Counted from the stretch's first letter, positions 1-7,645 are shown. The stretch: DNA of 14,757 bases from an uncultured Alphaproteobacteria bacterium (GCA_937967795.1 CALBSK010000075.1:1-14757); one strand, 5' to 3'. Made by a program: numbers and translations. The notes: a model not told the origin generated them from the letters alone.

Positions 1-236
1 GCCACCTGGCGGGAGGCTTGGCCCAGTTGGCATCAGCGGCTGTCAATCTCTTTGCGGGCTACGATGTGGAATCGGGCATTGCGACCAGCAAAAATGCCAT
101 TGAGAATAACTTTAATACCTTCGATGACAAACAGAAAGAAATGGAAGAAGCCCTTCGAATCCTCCACAGGCCGATAGAATACAAGTGGTCAGAAATTAAG
201 ATTTTGAATAATCCATTTTTTAAAAATTATAACTAA
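1..236 (+). CDS. 3' end of hemagglutinin/CdiA-like protein (pre-toxin ENN motif), partial
   Basis: The frame is open from the window edge (codons start at base 3) to the TAA at 234-236, so this is the C-terminal ~77 residues of a longer protein. An Ala/Gly-rich stretch (HLAGGLAQLASAAVNLFAG) is followed by SKNAIENN. This matches the layout of the pre-toxin VENN region of filamentous hemagglutinin and CdiA-type contact-dependent inhibition proteins, where a variable C-terminal toxin follows the ENN. Only about 41 residues remain after the motif (FNTFDDKQKE... to FFKNYN), which is short for a toxin domain. They could be a truncated or very small effector tail. No immunity-like gene follows; the next gene is rpsD. 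Base composition is more GC-rich than the rest of the window. The family call rests on the motif and composition only. Confidence 0.55.
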   Translation, partial: HLAGGLAQLASAAVNLFAGYDVESGIATSKNAIENNFNTFDDKQKEMEEALRILHRPIEYKWSEIKILNNPFFKNYN

Positions 237-291
237 ATTTTATTCTTGTATTCTACCGACCTGCTGCGCCTACGCCTCCTGTGAAAACGAT

Positions 292-319
292 TTGACAAGA
301 GCTTTTGATTGATTATAGT
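292..319 (+). promoter_or_regulatory. Sigma70-type promoter of rpsD
   Basis: TTGACA at 292-297 and TATAGT at 314-319 are separated by 16 bp, close to the sigma70 consensus. The expected start near 326 gives a leader of about 30 nt that contains the AAGGAAG ribosome binding site. It separates rpsD from the upstream hemagglutinin-like fragment. Confidence 0.6.
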
Positions 320-357
320 CTCTCAGAATACTTATTTTTCCTAAAGGAAGTTTTTAA

Positions 358-972
358 ATGACAAAACGAATTGAATCAAAACATAAAATTGACCGGCGCC
401 TTGGAGTGAACTTATGGGGTCGTCCAAAAAGTCCGCTCAATACGCGTGCTTATGGGCCTGGCCAACATGGTCAACGCCGTTCTAAACCTTCAGATTATGG
501 ACTGCAGCTCACTGCCAAACAAAAATTAAAGGGATATTATGGAAATATTACTGAAAGGCAATTTCGCCGCCTTTATGCAGAAGCTGTTCGTAGGCGGGGT
601 GATACCAGTGAAAATCTTATTGGACTTTTAGAATCCCGATTGGATGCAATTGTCTATCGTATGAAGTTTGTCTCTACTGTTTTTGCCTCTCGTCAGTTTA
701 TAAATCATGGACATATCCTTGTGAATGGCAAGCGAGTCAACATTCCTTCCTACCTTGTAAAACCAGGTGATGTGATTGAAGTTCGTGTAAAATCAAAAGA
801 ATTGCCGTTGGTTTTAGAAGCATCGCAATTAGCAGAAAGAGACGTCCCGGAATATCTGGAAACGGATTACAAAGCGATGAAGGGAACTTACGTACGGGTT
901 CCAACCCTCCTAGAGGTTCCTTATCCTGTTCAAATGGAACCAAATCTTGTCGTTGAGTTCTATTCTCGTTAG
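358..972 (+). CDS. rpsD: 30S ribosomal protein S4
   Basis: This is a full-length 204-residue S4, the usual alphaproteobacterial length. It binds 16S rRNA early in assembly of the 30S subunit. Recognisable blocks are the N-terminal MTKRIESKHKIDRRLGVNLW, the GPGQHGQRR segment, KQKLKGYYGN, RRRGDTSENL, and the S4 RNA-binding domain (about residues 95-155, with ASRQFINHGHILVNGKRVNIPS). It ends in the canonical VPYPVQMEPNLVVEFYSR. The AAGGAAG Shine-Dalgarno at 344-350 supports the ATG. The gene has its own promoter and is followed after 31 nt by tRNA-Lys, so the tRNA may be co-transcribed. Nothing looks damaged. It is the best marker for the host lineage in this window. Confidence 0.98.
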   Translation: MTKRIESKHKIDRRLGVNLWGRPKSPLNTRAYGPGQHGQRRSKPSDYGLQLTAKQKLKGYYGNITERQFRRLYAEAVRRRGDTSENLIGLLESRLDAIVYRMKFVSTVFASRQFINHGHILVNGKRVNIPSYLVKPGDVIEVRVKSKELPLVLEASQLAERDVPEYLETDYKAMKGTYVRVPTLLEVPYPVQMEPNLVVEFYSR

Positions 973-1003
973 TTCTTAAAAGGGATCTTTGATTCTTCTG
1001 TTG

Positions 1004-1079
<76 letters not shown>

Positions 1080-1130
1080 AGGAAAATAAGGAGTTTCGAG
1101 GGATTTAAAGAAAACGGCAAAAGGGATTAA

Positions 1131-1147
1131 GTAGCATATAGGTAGCA
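1131..1147 (+). repeat. Paired GTAGCA direct repeats next to tRNA-Lys (copy A)
   Basis: GTAGCA occurs at 1131-1136 and 1142-1147, 11 bp apart, so both face the same side of the helix. The same pair, in the same spacing and about the same distance from the tRNA end, recurs at 11551-11567. Short phased direct repeats beside a tRNA 3' end are typical of arm-type binding sites for tyrosine integrases. That function is inferred; no integrase gene is in the window. Confidence 0.55.
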
Positions 1148-1229
1148 ATTGGAAAAGCATTTAAACTTGTTTACTGATAGTTCCTTAGTCCTTATAGAGA
1201 ACGAGAGAAAATTACCTTAATAAAAATAG

Positions 1230-1261
1230 GATGAAGATTCTCTAATCTCTCTTCATCTTTT
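1230..1261 (+). terminator. Possible rho-independent terminator
   Basis: GATGAAGA (1230-1237) pairs with TCTTCATC (1250-1257) in 8 bp with a 12-nt loop, followed by TTTT. The stem is AT-rich and the loop is large, so this is only a moderate candidate. It could end transcripts from rpsD and tRNA-Lys before the SulP gene. Confidence 0.35.
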
Positions 1262-1381
1262 ATGAAATGGGCAGCAGCTCTTCAATTCTAACCAAAGTAA
1301 GGCTCGTAAATTGCTTTAAATGTTGGTCATTACCATATTAGAGTTATATGTGTTAGCTCGTGAAGGGATTTTGAGACATGT

Positions 1382-3073
1382 ATGATAGCGGCAGTTGAGG
1401 CTTATAAGTCAGGGTTATTCCGATCTCAGAATTGGTTCCCTAATATCGTTTCAGGAACCATAGTCGGTGTTATTGCCTTGCCCCTAGCTATGGCTTTTGC
1501 TATTGCATCTGGAGCTAAGCCAGAGCAAGGAATTTATACGGCCATCATCTCTGGCATACTGGTTGGTCTTTTTGGCGGTAGCCGAGTTCAGATTGCAGGC
1601 CCTACAGGAGCCTTCATTGTTATCCTTGCTACCATTACCTCTAAATATGGAATCGAAGGTTTGCAGATCGCTACAATAATGGCAGGGATTATTTTGGCCT
1701 TTATGGGTATCGCCAAATTAGGCAACATTATTAAATTTATTCCTGACCCCGTTATTGTGGGATTTACGAGTGGAATTGGTGTGATTATTTTTGTCAGTGA
1801 ATGGAGGGACTTTTTTGGCCTTCCAAAGCTTCCAAATCATCTGACTCATTTTCATGAGAAGCTCTTAGCTCTTGTAAATGCTTTTCCACACTTGAATTTT
1901 ACGACCACAATCCTTGCTTTTGTGAGTTTGTTTCTGATGCTCTTTTCTTCAAAAATTCGGTATATTAAGCGTGTCCCTTCTCCGCTTGTAGCTTTGATCA
2001 TTGTAACCCTCATCCAAGCCCTCTTTCAATTCTCTGATGTGACCACTATTGGGAGTGTTTTTGGGAAAATATCTCAAGAACTTCCGCCCCTTCACCTCCC
2101 AAGTCCATCTTTTAGCGAAGTTATTGAGCTCACTGGCCCTGCTTTTACAATCGCAATGCTTGGAGCTATAGAATCGCTCCTTTCTGCAGTCATTGCCGAT
2201 GGAATGATGGGTACGCGGCATAATTCTAATCAAGAATTGATTGGGCAAGGCTTAGCAAATATTGTGTGTCCTCTCTTTGGGGGATTTGCTGCTACAGGAG
2301 CCATTGCCAGAACAGCAACAAGTATTCGCAATGGGGGTAATAGTCCTCTTGCAGCAGTTGTGCATTCCCTTGTCCTTCTTTTAATTATTTTATTTTTAGC
2401 TCCTTTCGCCCAATATATTCCGCTTTGCACGCTAGCCGCAATCTTATTTGTCGTGGCTTATAATATGAGCGAGGTTCATCACTTTTATCATATGGTGCGG
2501 CACGCGCCAAAAAATGATGTTCTTGTTCTCATATCAACATTTATTCTTACCGTATTTACAGATTTAGTTGTAGCTGTGAATGTAGGAGTCATTCTTGCGG
2601 TTTTCTTATTCACCCGGCGCATGAGCCAAGCTGTAACTGTTGAACAAGAAACAACAACAAATTTCCAAACTGAACTAAACCATTTAAGTCTTAACGAACT
2701 TCCGTCAGAAATTCTTATCTATAATATTCAAGGACCTTTCTTTTTCGCAGCTACAGAAACATTCGAACGTACTTTAGCTGCAATGCCCATAGGCCCTAAA
2801 GTCCTTATCTTTCGCCTAAAAAATGTCCCTTTTATGGATATTACAGGATTACAAACCTTTCAAGAAATCATTGAACAACTTCATAACCGCGGTATTGATG
2901 TATTAATTTGCGAGGCAAACTCACGCGTACATCGCAAGTTAGGGAATATGGATATTTTTAAATGGATTCACCAAAGGCGTATATTTCCAACCTTAGCCAT
3001 GGCTCTAGAAACGATTTTACGAAAACATGATATGCAGCCCTTATCAACAAAGAACTCTAAAAATCTTGCTTGA
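1382..3073 (+). CDS. SulP-family anion transporter with STAS domain
   Basis: This 563-residue inner-membrane protein belongs to the SulP/SLC26 family, whose bacterial members move sulfate, bicarbonate or C4-dicarboxylates, usually with protons or sodium. The membrane domain occupies about residues 15-430 and carries the family signature near the N-terminus (AKPEQGIYTAIISGILVGLF, then GGSRVQIAGPTGAF). A C-terminal STAS domain starts near residue 444, with the typical PFMDITGL turn around residue 486. Substrate cannot be read from sequence. The length is normal and the gene looks intact. The start at 1382 is chosen because the ATG at 1378 runs into a stop; GAAGGG at 1362-1367 is a rather distant Shine-Dalgarno (14 nt), so the start is not certain. 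It is transcribed toward the ABC exporter/cysteine desulfurase pair, which suggests sulfate as a substrate only weakly. Confidence 0.92.
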   Translation: MIAAVEAYKSGLFRSQNWFPNIVSGTIVGVIALPLAMAFAIASGAKPEQGIYTAIISGILVGLFGGSRVQIAGPTGAFIVILATITSKYGIEGLQIATIMAGIILAFMGIAKLGNIIKFIPDPVIVGFTSGIGVIIFVSEWRDFFGLPKLPNHLTHFHEKLLALVNAFPHLNFTTTILAFVSLFLMLFSSKIRYIKRVPSPLVALIIVTLIQALFQFSDVTTIGSVFGKISQELPPLHLPSPSFSEVIELTGPAFTIAMLGAIESLLSAVIADGMMGTRHNSNQELIGQGLANIVCPLFGGFAATGAIARTATSIRNGGNSPLAAVVHSLVLLLIILFLAPFAQYIPLCTLAAILFVVAYNMSEVHHFYHMVRHAPKNDVLVLISTFILTVFTDLVVAVNVGVILAVFLFTRRMSQAVTVEQETTTNFQTELNHLSLNELPSEILIYNIQGPFFFAATETFERTLAAMPIGPKVLIFRLKNVPFMDITGLQTFQEIIEQLHNRGIDVLICEANSRVHRKLGNMDIFKWIHQRRIFPTLAMALETILRKHDMQPLSTKNSKNLA

Positions 3074-3334
3074 TTACCAATAGAGCACCCCTTGGATCTT
3101 AAAAAATCGATATAATCAGTTCAGGAGCTGTAAGGATTCCCCTGATATACTTTTTAGAAGACGATCAATTTTGATTTTGTATCCTTTTCTTTAATGCTTC
3201 AGAATGATCTACGTTATGGAAGGCTATACTAACTTTTTCTACCATGGTTTTCTCTAACTTTTTTATAGTTTTGTTTTGATTTCATGTTCAACATTTTTAT
3301 CGCTTATTAAATCCACTATTAGCTTGATATGGTC
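3074..3334. other. Convergent intergenic region
   Basis: This AT-rich gap lies between the SulP gene (+) and the cysteine desulfurase gene (-). The only hairpin seen is weak: TCAGG at 3121-3125 with CCTGA at 3141-3145, followed by a short T-run. No clear bidirectional terminator and no coding sequence are visible. Confidence 0.45.
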
Positions 3335-4582
3335 TCACTTCGTTTTTGGAAGATAAGGACATTGGCCCCCCTTTATATCTTGTGCTCTTAACATTTTTAC
3401 GACAGAAATAATTTCTGAAGCAGCTGTTTCTATATCCTCTTCACTTGTAAAGCGCCCTATACCCAGTCGAACGGTCGCAGGAACAAAAGCATTCTCAGGA
3501 TGAAGGGCGCGAACAACGTAAGAGAGCTCGCTCTTATCAGAAGTACAGGCTGATCCAATGGAGACAGCAATATTTTTAAGATTTGAAAGGAGAGGTTTGC
3601 TAGAAACACCTTCAAAACTAAGGTTTAAATTACCAGGAAGCCTTTTATTAAGATCGCCATTAACAATGATGCCTGGAAGGTTACTTTGTAAAAGATGGAG
3701 AAGCTTGTTTCTTAGCTCTAAGAGACGTTGCGACTCAGATGCTAATTCTTCCAAAGCAATTTGGGAGGCTTTCCCTAAACCAACACATAAAGGGGTTGGA
3801 AGTGTGCCTGGGCGTAACCCTTTTTCTTGGCCCCCTCCATAACTAATGGGCTCTATAGTAATGCCTTTCCTAACAAAGAGAGCCCCTATTCCTTTAGGGC
3901 CATAAATCTTATGTCCTGAAAGGCTCAAAAGATCGATACCATCTTTTTTTACGTCTAAAGGAATTTTACCAAAAGCTTGCGCTGCATCTGTATGAAAAAG
4001 GGCTCCATGTTCATGGGCAATTTTGACAATCTCTTTAATAGGCTGCAACACTCCAATTTCGTTGTTAGCAGCCATGATAGAGACAAGAGCTGTTTTAGAA
4101 GTCAGAGCCTTTTTTAGTTGATCAATGTTTATGATTCCATTTTGCTGCACAGGTAGAAAGGTAATTTTAAAACCTTCCTTTTCGAGCGCTCTTAAAGGCT
4201 CTAAAACAGATTCATGTTCTGTTACGGCGCTGATAATTTCAGTTTTTCCTTGCTGCTTTAAAACGCGGCACGTTCCTAAGATAGCAAGGTTATTTGCTTC
4301 TGTTGCTCCAGAGGTAAATATAATATCTTGAGGTTCAGCATTTATGACATGTGCAACCTTATCTCTCGCTTTTTCAATTGCCTCACGGGCCCGTATTCCA
4401 TAAATATGGGTAGTTGAGTGTGGATTCCCGAATTCTTCCGTAAAATAAGGGAGCATCTCTTCTAGAACTCTTACATCTACAGGCGTAGAAGCTTGGTAAT
4501 CTAGATAAATGGGAACAGCCCAAGTTTCTGTGATCAAAAAGGTGAGTTTTATAAGAATATAGCCTAGGTATTTGTGTTTCAT
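3335..4582 (-). CDS. Cysteine desulfurase (class V aminotransferase, IscS/NifS type) with hydrophobic N-terminal leader
   Basis: This PLP enzyme takes sulfur from L-cysteine as a protein persulfide and releases alanine. Using the ATG at 4582 it has 415 residues. Visible residues: TEHESVL (His123, stacks on PLP), HTDAAQ (Asp199 and Gln202), SGHK (Lys225, PLP Schiff base) and GSACTS (Cys346, the persulfide cysteine). The start at 4582 is chosen because AAGGGA lies just upstream; a longer frame to 4666 would overlap the ABC gene. The canonical N-terminus (PIYLDYxAS) begins only at residue 24. It is preceded by MKHK and a hydrophobic run ending ETWA, which resembles a signal peptide or anchor, although a Lys sits in the hydrophobic core. 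The IscU-binding tail of housekeeping IscS is absent. It lies 56 nt after the ABC exporter, probably in one operon. Confidence 0.93.
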   Translation of the reverse strand: MKHKYLGYILIKLTFLITETWAVPIYLDYQASTPVDVRVLEEMLPYFTEEFGNPHSTTHIYGIRAREAIEKARDKVAHVINAEPQDIIFTSGATEANNLAILGTCRVLKQQGKTEIISAVTEHESVLEPLRALEKEGFKITFLPVQQNGIINIDQLKKALTSKTALVSIMAANNEIGVLQPIKEIVKIAHEHGALFHTDAAQAFGKIPLDVKKDGIDLLSLSGHKIYGPKGIGALFVRKGITIEPISYGGGQEKGLRPGTLPTPLCVGLGKASQIALEELASESQRLLELRNKLLHLLQSNLPGIIVNGDLNKRLPGNLNLSFEGVSSKPLLSNLKNIAVSIGSACTSDKSELSYVVRALHPENAFVPATVRLGIGRFTSEEDIETAASEIISVVKMLRAQDIKGGQCPYLPKTK

Positions 4583-4638
4583 GTGAGATCCCTTCATCTT
4601 CTTTTGATTAGTATAGGTTAGTCTTAAGTATTCCTTCT

Positions 4639-6381
4639 TTAATATCCCATAGCTTGTGTTTTCCAAAGTTGGCTATAGACCCCGCTTTTTTCAAGAAGTT
4701 TTTGATGATTGCCATCTTCCACAATACGTCCTTTGTCAAATACTAATAATCTGTCCATCTTTGATAATGTTGAAAGTCGGTGGGCGATGGCTAGAATAGT
4801 TTTATTTTTCATAACTTCTTGTAAGCTGTCTTGGAGACAATGTTCTGTAATAGGGTCTAAAACAGAACTTGCTTCATCTAAGATCAATATTTTAGAATCT
4901 TTTAAAATGGCTCTTGCTATAGATACTTGTTGCCTTTGGCCTCCCGAGAGCATCATGCCGCGCTCTCCTACGATAGTATGATATTTTTGGGGGAGATCTT
5001 CTATAAAAGTATGGGCATGGGCTTTTTGGGCGGCCTCAATAATCTCTTGATCTGAGGCGTTAGTTTTCCCATAAGCAATATTTTCCCAAATTGATCTGTT
5101 AAATAGAATTGGTTCTTGTGGAATATAACTAATATTTTCATGGAGACTATTTTGATCTACACCTTCTATATTTTGGTCGTCTATAAGTATTCTTCCTGAC
5201 CGGATAGAAAATAATCTTAAAATCAAGTTAATAAAAGTTGTTTTCCCACTTCCAGAATACCCTACAAGCCCTACTTTTTCGCCAGCGCTTATGATAAGTG
5301 AAAGATCGGAGAATAATAGGCTGTTTGATTGATAGCTGAAGCATACTTTTTGAAACTCAATTTTCCCGTTTTTAACTTTCAAAAGAGGAGCATGAGGCAC
5401 ATTAATAATTTCTGAAGGTAAGTTTATTAATTCTAATGTTAAAGCACACTTCCCAAGATTTTCTGAAAATTTAAGTAAATCTCTGGGAAAGCTCTGGAGG
5501 CTTTCTCCAATTGAAATCGTAATCGTTAAGGTAAGGATAAACTCACCAACGGATACTATATCCCGTTGAAACAAATAAATAAGATATATTAAAATTAATG
5601 AGATAAGAGCTACCAGAAAAAGAGAAGCTAGAGCCTGGTGGAGTAATATTACCCATTGTAGGTCCTGAGAGGATTTTGCTTCAATCTTAGCCTGAGATGC
5701 CAAATATGAAAGTTCTTGCTTTTGCCGTACAAATAAGATGACTTGGAGGATATTGCCTATACTATCAAGTAATTTGCCAATTAAGAGAGCATAATTTTCT
5801 AAATACTTTTTAGCCAAGCCAAAAGGCTTTTTAGCAAGAGTATAGCTTGCCCAAACGAATAAAGCCGAACAGGTTATTAAGATCACGGCAAAATGAGGTC
5901 GTACAACATAGCATATTGTAAAGCAGGCAGCGAGGAAAGATAGGCTATGGGTTAAAAAGCGGTAAATAGTTAAATTAATTAGGGCCTGAGCCGCATCAGC
6001 CATTTCTGCGATACGGGCAGCAATAGATCCTCCTAAATGGCTTTGAAAGAAAGAATATGGATGAAATTGAATACGCTTTAAGCTCTCAAGAATCAGGCTA
6101 TTTCTAAATAAGGGAACCATTTTTAAATAAAGAAAATCACTTATCCTAAAAATGAAAATGTTGAGAATACTTAAGATTGCATACAAGGTGGCAGGAAGAA
6201 AAATCGCATAATAAAGATTAGCCTTAAAAAAAGGAGACTCAACTCTATCAATAATGACTTTGAGAAGGTAAGGGCGAAGGGAGAGATTGATGGCAAAAAA
6301 AACTTCAATAAGACTTAATCCAGTAAGATGCCATTTATAAGGCTTGAGAGCATCAATAATAAACTGAAAGGCCTTAGTCAT
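4639..6381 (-). CDS. ABC exporter, fused membrane and ATPase domains
   Basis: This is a 580-residue half-transporter of the type IV (MsbA/Atm1-like) fold, expected to work as a homodimer in the inner membrane. The transmembrane domain spans about residues 15-320 with roughly six hydrophobic segments. The nucleotide-binding domain follows, with Walker A GYSGSGKT (374-381), Q-loop Gln422, signature LSGGQ (478-482), Walker B ending LDE (501-503), D-loop SVLD and H-loop His534. All catalytic motifs are present. The ATG at 6381 has GATGAGGG upstream as a Shine-Dalgarno. It is the first gene of a two-gene minus-strand unit with cysteine desulfurase. Substrate is unknown. Atm1-type exporters of glutathione persulfides are functionally linked to cysteine desulfurase, but I see no decisive Atm1 signature, so that link is only suggestive. 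Confidence 0.93.
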   Translation of the reverse strand: MTKAFQFIIDALKPYKWHLTGLSLIEVFFAINLSLRPYLLKVIIDRVESPFFKANLYYAIFLPATLYAILSILNIFIFRISDFLYLKMVPLFRNSLILESLKRIQFHPYSFFQSHLGGSIAARIAEMADAAQALINLTIYRFLTHSLSFLAACFTICYVVRPHFAVILITCSALFVWASYTLAKKPFGLAKKYLENYALLIGKLLDSIGNILQVILFVRQKQELSYLASQAKIEAKSSQDLQWVILLHQALASLFLVALISLILIYLIYLFQRDIVSVGEFILTLTITISIGESLQSFPRDLLKFSENLGKCALTLELINLPSEIINVPHAPLLKVKNGKIEFQKVCFSYQSNSLLFSDLSLIISAGEKVGLVGYSGSGKTTFINLILRLFSIRSGRILIDDQNIEGVDQNSLHENISYIPQEPILFNRSIWENIAYGKTNASDQEIIEAAQKAHAHTFIEDLPQKYHTIVGERGMMLSGGQRQQVSIARAILKDSKILILDEASSVLDPITEHCLQDSLQEVMKNKTILAIAHRLSTLSKMDRLLVFDKGRIVEDGNHQKLLEKSGVYSQLWKTQAMGY

Positions 6382-6409
6382 ATTTGACGACCCTCATCCT
6401 AAATAGTGA

Positions 6410-6439
6410 ATTATGGTCACATACAAAAATTTATTTCAA
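6410..6439 (-). promoter_or_regulatory. Candidate promoter of the ABC exporter/desulfurase operon
   Basis: On the minus strand, TTGAAA (6439-6434) and CATAAT (6415-6410) are 18 bp apart. This places the start near 6403, about 20 nt before the ATG. The match is imperfect and the region is AT-rich, so chance matches are possible. Confidence 0.4.
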
Positions 6440-6520
6440 ATAATATCTAAAAATATTAAATTGAATATACAACAATATATTAATCATAATTTACATGAAC
6501 TAAGTTTCCAACTTTTGTAA

Positions 6521-6590
6521 CGCCTGGGAATGACCATGCTACTCTAGTAGCCTGTCTGTGTTCTGCCCAACGAACAGTACCTCAGGGGAT
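6521..6590. ncRNA. Possible structured RNA or remnant (GC-rich island)
   Basis: This 70-nt block has clearly higher GC than the very AT-rich sequence on both sides. It can fold into a closed three-way shape. CCTGGG (6523-6528) pairs with CTCAGG (6581-6586, one G-U). GCTAC (6538-6542) pairs with GTAGC (6547-6551). TGTTC (6559-6563) pairs with GAACA (6572-6576). I do not recognise the RNA and the strand is undetermined. Confidence 0.25.
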
Positions 6591-6744
6591 TATTTTGCTC
6601 TTTTCTATTTCAATAATATTTGTTATTTTTGTTCTAAATAAATTATAGAAATTATTTTTACTTTAAAAAAGTTTAAAATTTTATTTTTTTTCAGCTAGTT
6701 ATAATTTACCTGAAAGAGTAACATTTTTACTTAGCTAATTGATC

Positions 6745-6778
6745 TGAACTTCACTTTAGGATTTGAACTTAACTTTAG
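6745..6778 (+). repeat. Tandem 15-nt repeat upstream of hsp20
   Basis: TGAACTTCACTTTAG (6745-6759) and TGAACTTAACTTTAG (6764-6778) differ at one base and have a 19-bp period. They sit 32 nt before the hsp20 ATG. They could be a regulator binding pair or a local duplication. They do not match the RpoH -35/-10 pattern. Confidence 0.55.
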
Positions 6779-6810
6779 CTAACGAAGAAATGTAACAAAT
6801 GGAGGAACAC

Positions 6811-7293
6811 ATGGCCCGCCGTTCTTTAATGCCTTTCAGTTTTGGAAAAGACCTCGAACCTTTTAATTGGCTGCGCCGAGAGGTTGATAGCCTTTTTGAT
6901 AATTTTTGGCGATCTTCTAGCCTTCAACCGCAATTAAGTTTATATGAAAGAGGGTTCCCCCTTATCCCTGATATAGATATTTCAGAAGCAGATGATGAGT
7001 TTACGGTCATTGCTGACCTTCCTGGCTTAGAGGAAAAGGATATTAAGGTTGAAATTAACAATAATATCTTAAGAATAAGTGGAGAGAAGAAAGTAGATCG
7101 TGAAGAAAAAAGCAAGAATTTCCATCGCTTTGAGCGCGTAGCTGGTTCCTTTAATCGATCAATCCAGTTACCAAGCCTCATTAATGAGGACAGCATCCAA
7201 GCAAGCTTTAAAAATGGAGTTCTGACCATCACCCTTCCTAAATCAGCAGAGGCTAAAACTAAAGCAAAGCACATAGAAGTTAACAAGGGCTAA
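6811..7293 (+). CDS. Hsp20 / alpha-crystallin family small heat-shock protein
   Basis: This 160-residue cytosolic holdase binds unfolding proteins without ATP and oligomerises through its flanks. The alpha-crystallin domain covers about residues 53-143: PDIDISEADDEFTVIADLPG, EINNNILRISGEKK, FHRFERVAGSFNRSIQLP and the closing ASFKNGVLTITLPK. The N-terminal arm (RREVDSLFDNFWRSS) is typical of proteobacterial class A proteins. The start is placed at 6811, not at the in-frame ATG at 6799, because GGAGG at 6801-6805 lies 5 nt before 6811 and overlaps the upstream ATG. It stands alone, divergent from the ABC operon. No ROSE- or FourU-like RNA thermometer is evident in the leader. A weak terminator follows. 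Confidence 0.96.
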   Translation: MARRSLMPFSFGKDLEPFNWLRREVDSLFDNFWRSSSLQPQLSLYERGFPLIPDIDISEADDEFTVIADLPGLEEKDIKVEINNNILRISGEKKVDREEKSKNFHRFERVAGSFNRSIQLPSLINEDSIQASFKNGVLTITLPKSAEAKTKAKHIEVNKG

Positions 7294-7346
7294 GAAAATG
7301 TTTTCTTTTTAAATTAATGTATGCAGGAAAGCTGCACACTTTGTTA

Positions 7347-7370
7347 AGCTTAGGGCCTAAGGCTTTCTTT
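7347..7370 (+). terminator. Weak terminator after hsp20
   Basis: AGC plus TTAG (7347-7353) pair with CTAA and GCT (7357-7364) with one bulged G and a 3-nt loop, followed by a T-rich run. It is positioned sensibly between hsp20 and the next gene but is short. Confidence 0.3.
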
Positions 7371-7456
7371 GCTTATATGAACAAAATAATAAGAGGTGGC
7401 GCTGTTGGTGAGAAAACCATATGGATATGAACGTAAGTCTTAGGATGTTATTCACT

Positions 7457-7645
7457 ATGATAAAGCTAATTATCTTTGATTTTGATGGAGTTCTTGTCGA
7501 TACGCAACAGATAGTTAATAAGCTTGAATGGCAATGTCTTGCCCAGTATGGCGTTACTCCCTCTTTAGAAAATTTTACAAAAAGATTTTCCGGTGAGACA
7601 GCTCAATCCATTATCGAGCGACTAAAAGAAGAAGAGCATAGTTGA
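7457..7645 (+). pseudogene. HAD-family hydrolase, N-terminal piece (frameshifted)
   Basis: This is the first part of a haloacid-dehalogenase-type phosphatase related to phosphoglycolate phosphatase and beta-phosphoglucomutase. It opens with MIKLIIFDFDGVLVDT, containing the nucleophile Asp8 and acid/base Asp10 of motif I. The helical cap begins with WQCLAQYGVTPSLENFTKRFSG. Translation stops at TGA 7643-7645, while the rest of the same protein continues in the +1 frame, open from 7626. A single-base change between about 7626 and 7645 explains this. Upstream in-frame ATGs (7421, 7427, 7445) exist; 7457 is preferred because the conserved N-terminus starts there. The break could be a real mutation or a sequencing error. 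Confidence 0.75.

Larger units (their letters stand above)
1080..1381. other. Gene-poor stretch with phased GTAGCA repeats
   Basis: No coding region is visible here. About the first 70 nt resemble the sequence after the second tRNA-Lys piece at 11501-11570. Both copies end in a pair of GTAGCA hexamers 11 bp apart (1131-1136 and 1142-1147 here). A possible terminator lies at 1230-1261. The remainder looks like plain AT-rich leader sequence of the transporter that follows. Confidence 0.6.
6382..6810. other. Divergent, very AT-rich intergenic region
   Basis: This stretch of about 430 nt holds the promoters of the ABC exporter (-) and hsp20 (+). It contains a candidate minus-strand promoter (6410-6439), a GC-rich foldable island (6521-6590), a TATAAT at 6700-6705 with no good -35 partner, and a 15-nt direct repeat just before hsp20. 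No coding sequence is evident. Confidence 0.6.

Noticed and set aside
4583..4666. Longer cysteine desulfurase start overlapping the ABC gene
   Set aside because: The extra 28 residues are encoded partly by the ABC gene end, and the ATG at 4582 has its own Shine-Dalgarno.
6700..6810. RNA thermometer (ROSE or FourU) controlling hsp20
   Set aside because: I found no U-rich or UCCU-like segment positioned to pair with the GGAGG Shine-Dalgarno.
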